Positions 61,975-64,000 of a stretch of 64,000 bases of DNA are shown in pieces. The notes under the pieces are model-generated. The model did not search any database. It was not told where the DNA came from and saw only the letters and a list, made by a program, of their open reading frames with translations. Numbering within the stretch: position 1 is the first letter of the stretch; every line of letters begins with the position of its first letter. Source of the stretch: Microbacterium yannicii (GTDB taxonomy: Bacteria > Actinomycetota > Actinomycetes > Actinomycetales > Microbacteriaceae); the NCBI RefSeq assembly GCF_024055635.1, contig NZ_JAMXMB010000006.1:62001-126000 (forward strand), written 5' to 3'. The position numbers were made by a program, and so were the translations under genes.

Positions 61975-63000
61975 ATGTATCCCCTCCTCTTCCGCACCGT
62001 GCTGTCGCGCATGGATCCCGAGTCCGCCCACCACAGCGCGATGGTCGTGATCCGGATGCTGGGGGTCCCGCCTTTCTCGTGGGTCGCGCGCGCGATCACC
62101 CGTCCCGCCCCGCAGCTGGCGACGAGGGCCCTCGGGCTCGCGTTCGACTCGCCGTTCGGCGTCGCCGCAGGGTTCGACAAGGATGTGACGGGCGCCGCGG
62201 GCCTTCATGCGCTGGGATTCGGCCACGTCGAGGTCGGCACGGTGACGGCGATCCCGCAGGACGGGAATCCTCGTCCGCGCCTGTTCCGCCTGATCCCGGA
62301 TCGCGCCGTCGTCAACCGGATGGGCTTCAACAACCACGGCGCCGAGGCCGCCGCAGGGCGGCTGCGCAGACTGCGCCGGCGCACGCGTCGCACCGTGCTG
62401 GGAGTGAACATCGGCAAGAGCCGCGTGGTCGACGTCGCCGACGCGACCGCCGACTACGTGCGCAGCGCCACGCTGCTGGCCCCGCTCGCCGACTATCTGG
62501 TCGTGAACGTGTCGTCGCCGAACACGCCCGGTCTGCGTGGACTGCAGGCGGTCGAGACGCTGCGGCCGCTGCTGGACGCCGTGCGAGAGGCGGCCGGCAC
62601 CACGCCGCTGCTGGTCAAGATCGCCCCCGATCTGTCCGACGACGAGGTCGTCGCGATCGCACGGCTCGCCGTCGACGCGGGACTCTCCGGAATCATCGCC
62701 ACGAACACCACGATCTCGCGTGACGGACTCGTCACCGATCCCGCGGTCGTCGCGGGCGCCGGTGACGGCGGTCTGTCCGGCGCCCCCCTGAAGAAGCGCG
62801 CGCTCGAGGTGCTGCGACTGCTGCGCGCGACGGTGCCCGCAGAGTTCTGCGTGATCTCCGTCGGCGGGATCGAGACCGCCGCGGACGTACAGGAGCGGCT
62901 GGATGCCGGCGCCACCCTGGTGCAGGGCTACACGGCCTTCCTGTACCGCGGTCCGCTCTGGGCCCGCCAGATCAACCGCGGACTGGCGACGCAGCGCTGA
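61975..63000 (+). CDS. pyrD: Dihydroorotate dehydrogenase (quinone, class 2)
   Basis: Membrane-associated FMN enzyme oxidising dihydroorotate with quinone in pyrimidine synthesis; 341 residues. The N-terminal amphipathic helices (MYPLLFRTVLSRMDPESAHHSAM) mark class 2. FMN/substrate motifs: FGVAAGFDKDVTGAAGLHALGFGHVEVGTVT, NRMGFNNHGAEA, VNVSSPNTPGLRGLQ with the class 2 serine base region, and VGGIETAADVQERLDAGATLVQGYTAFLYRGP. TAGCCT followed by AGGAGGG precedes ATG 61975. Confidence 0.97.
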   Translation: MYPLLFRTVLSRMDPESAHHSAMVVIRMLGVPPFSWVARAITRPAPQLATRALGLAFDSPFGVAAGFDKDVTGAAGLHALGFGHVEVGTVTAIPQDGNPRPRLFRLIPDRAVVNRMGFNNHGAEAAAGRLRRLRRRTRRTVLGVNIGKSRVVDVADATADYVRSATLLAPLADYLVVNVSSPNTPGLRGLQAVETLRPLLDAVREAAGTTPLLVKIAPDLSDDEVVAIARLAVDAGLSGIIATNTTISRDGLVTDPAVVAGAGDGGLSGAPLKKRALEVLRLLRATVPAEFCVISVGGIETAADVQERLDAGATLVQGYTAFLYRGPLWARQINRGLATQR

Positions 63001-63021
63001 GGGCGTGCGTCGCCCGGCGGC

Positions 63022-63618
63022 TCAGGCCGGCTTCTGACCGCGCTTGACCTGCGGCTTCGGCAGGCGCAGGAACCGCATTTGCACCGTCCGCATCGCCGCG
63101 TACCAGCCGAGGCCCTTCTCCACCCGGCCTTCGCCGAACTTCTTCTTGACGGCCCGCTTGACCGTGATCGAGGTGATCACCATGTCGCCGATGACGAAGA
63201 AGATGAAGATCCACAGGCCCACGAACGCGTAGTACTGCACGGCCGGGAGCGGGAGGAAGGTGGCGAGGATCACGACGACCATGGCGGGCATGACCGCCTC
63301 GCCGAGGTGCCAGCCGGCATCGACCCAGTCCCGCACGAACTTCCGCTGCGGGCCCTGATCGCGCGCGGGCAGGTAGCGCTGGTCGCCGTTGGCCATGCCG
63401 ATGCGGGCCTTCTCACGCTGGGTGGCGAGGTCGGCCTTGGCGCGTGCCTTCGCCTCCTTCGTGTCGGCGACGAGGGGGCGCTTGCGCGCAGCCTCCTGCT
63501 CGGCGCGGGAAGGAGTGGGGCGTCCCTTGGGCGAAGGACCGCCGAGGGGGACGCCGTTCAGCGCGGTGCCCTCCGACGGTGCGTCGTTGGACGAAGGTGC
63601 TGCAGGTGTCTTGGCCAC
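63022..63618 (-). CDS. DUF3043 membrane protein
   Basis: Protein of 198 residues with a Pro/Ser-rich N terminus, a basic helical region (ATQREKARIGMANGDQRYLPARDQGPQRKFVRDWVDAGW, the DUF3043 hallmark), two membrane spans (VMPAMVVVILATFLPL and YYAFVGLWIFIFFVIGDMVI) and a basic C-terminal tail (KRAVKKKFGEGRVEKGLGWYAAMRTVQMR). GTG 63618 has GAGGAT upstream and is preferred over a longer frame from 63651. Function unknown; the family is confined to Actinobacteria and largely conserved there. Confidence 0.9.
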   Translation of the reverse strand: MAKTPAAPSSNDAPSEGTALNGVPLGGPSPKGRPTPSRAEQEAARKRPLVADTKEAKARAKADLATQREKARIGMANGDQRYLPARDQGPQRKFVRDWVDAGWHLGEAVMPAMVVVILATFLPLPAVQYYAFVGLWIFIFFVIGDMVITSITVKRAVKKKFGEGRVEKGLGWYAAMRTVQMRFLRLPKPQVKRGQKPA

Positions 63619-63652
63619 GGATGATCCTCGATGTACGGAGTAGGGGTGCACT

Positions 63653-63658
63653 TAAGAT
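63653..63658 (+). promoter_or_regulatory. -10 box (TAAGAT) of the M20 peptidase gene
   Basis: TAAGAT, 7 nt, ATG 63666. Same leaderless spacing as other genes in the window. Confidence 0.45.
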
Positions 63659-63665
63659 TACCCGC

Positions 63666-64000
63666 ATGACCTCTGACCTCTCCCGACAGGATGCTGTGCG
63701 CGAAGCCGCGGCATCCGGCATCCCTTCCGCCCTCGCCGATCTCGGGACGCTGGTGCGCATCCCGTCCGTCGCATTCCCCGGGTTCGACCCCGCAGAGGTG
63801 CAGCGCAGCGCCGAGGCGGTCGCCGGGCTGGTACGCGACACCGGACTGTTCGACACCGTCGAGATCCGCTCGGCCGCGATCCCGGGCACGGGGGAGCAGG
63901 GCAGCCCCGCCGTGCTCGCCACACGCGCTGCCCGCAACGGTCGCCCGACGATCCTGCTGTACGCGCACCACGACGTGCAGCCGGTCGGCGACGAGTCGCT
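63666..64000 (+). CDS. M20-family dipeptidase/aminoacylase-like metallopeptidase, 3'-truncated
   Basis: First 111 codons of a gene that runs off the window. The N-terminal residues (MTSDLSRQDAVREAAASG) precede LGTLVRIPSVAFPG, common in M20 peptidases, and the end reaches the first zinc-ligand motif, ILLYAHHDVQPVGDES (HxDVQP). Such enzymes hydrolyse dipeptides or acyl amino acids with two zinc ions. The specific type cannot be decided from the fragment. It is divergent from the DUF3043 gene. Confidence 0.9.
   Translation, partial: MTSDLSRQDAVREAAASGIPSALADLGTLVRIPSVAFPGFDPAEVQRSAEAVAGLVRDTGLFDTVEIRSAAIPGTGEQGSPAVLATRAARNGRPTILLYAHHDVQPVGDES

Noticed and set aside
1..64000. CRISPR arrays, tRNA/rRNA genes, insertion sequences, integrases
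   Set aside because: None seen: no regularly spaced repeats, no cloverleaf or rRNA sequence recognised, no transposase or integrase motifs among the translated frames.

Overview
The window is 64 kb of GC-rich actinobacterial chromosome with dense, mostly GTG/ATG-started genes, short gaps and many 1-4 bp start/stop overlaps. DivIVA/Wag31, SepF, GarA, FtsR and PknL homologues are present, there is no ftsA beside ftsZ, many starts carry a TANNNT box 6-7 nt upstream, and the octamer GGCATCCG/CGGATGCC recurs throughout. Together these point to Micrococcales, most likely Microbacteriaceae (Microbacterium or a close relative); the genus is an inference. I see no rRNA, tRNA, insertion sequence, prophage or CRISPR array, so this is mainly core chromosome.

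Region 1 (1-13.1 kb): the end of a pilC/gspF gene converging on a pilB/gspE ATPase gene; a YihY membrane protein coupled to an NAD(P)HX epimerase; a class I glutamine amidotransferase; an alpha-glucan phosphorylase with a LacI-type operator on its promoter; a CYTH protein; an inverted repeat element; lipoamide dehydrogenase; and a copper module in which copC is divergent from a very Met/Cys-rich cytosolic Csp-like protein. Region 2 (12.6-24.9 kb): garA-ftsR-merR, a PLP transsulfuration enzyme, two ParA/MinD-type ATPases on either side of pyruvate carboxylase, peptide deformylase, and an acyl-CoA ligase with a TetR-like palindrome at its promoter.

Region 3 (25-33.6 kb): ROK glucokinase, PlsC acyltransferase, class II DAHP synthase, then the pknL neighbourhood (PASTA kinase, LysM/transglycosylase-like wall protein, Rv2175c-family DNA-binding protein, polyprenyl diphosphate synthase) and a DUF3040 protein. 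Region 4 (33.7-53.5 kb): the division and cell wall cluster mraZ-rsmH-ftsL-ftsI-murF-mraY-murD-ftsW-murG-[membrane protein-gntR, opposite strand]-murC-ftsQ-ftsZ-yggS-sepF-yggT-divIVA-lspA-rluA. murE is missing from its usual place between ftsI and murF.

Region 5 (53.5-64 kb): Nudix hydrolase, GNAT, DinB-like protein, dnaE, a membrane protein with a long disordered tail, hisD, nrdR, pyrD, a DUF3043 membrane protein and the start of an M20 peptidase.

The cell-envelope theme links much of the window. PknL and GarA are the Ser/Thr kinase signalling layer, FtsR is the known corynebacterial activator of ftsZ and is encoded here, and two good palindromes lie directly upstream of ftsZ. The most unusual single gene is the Csp-like protein (37 Met and 18 Cys in 136 residues). 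The most useful regulatory observations are the operator-like palindromes at glgP, fadD, pyc, ftsZ and the gntR operon, and the three-repeat MraZ box.
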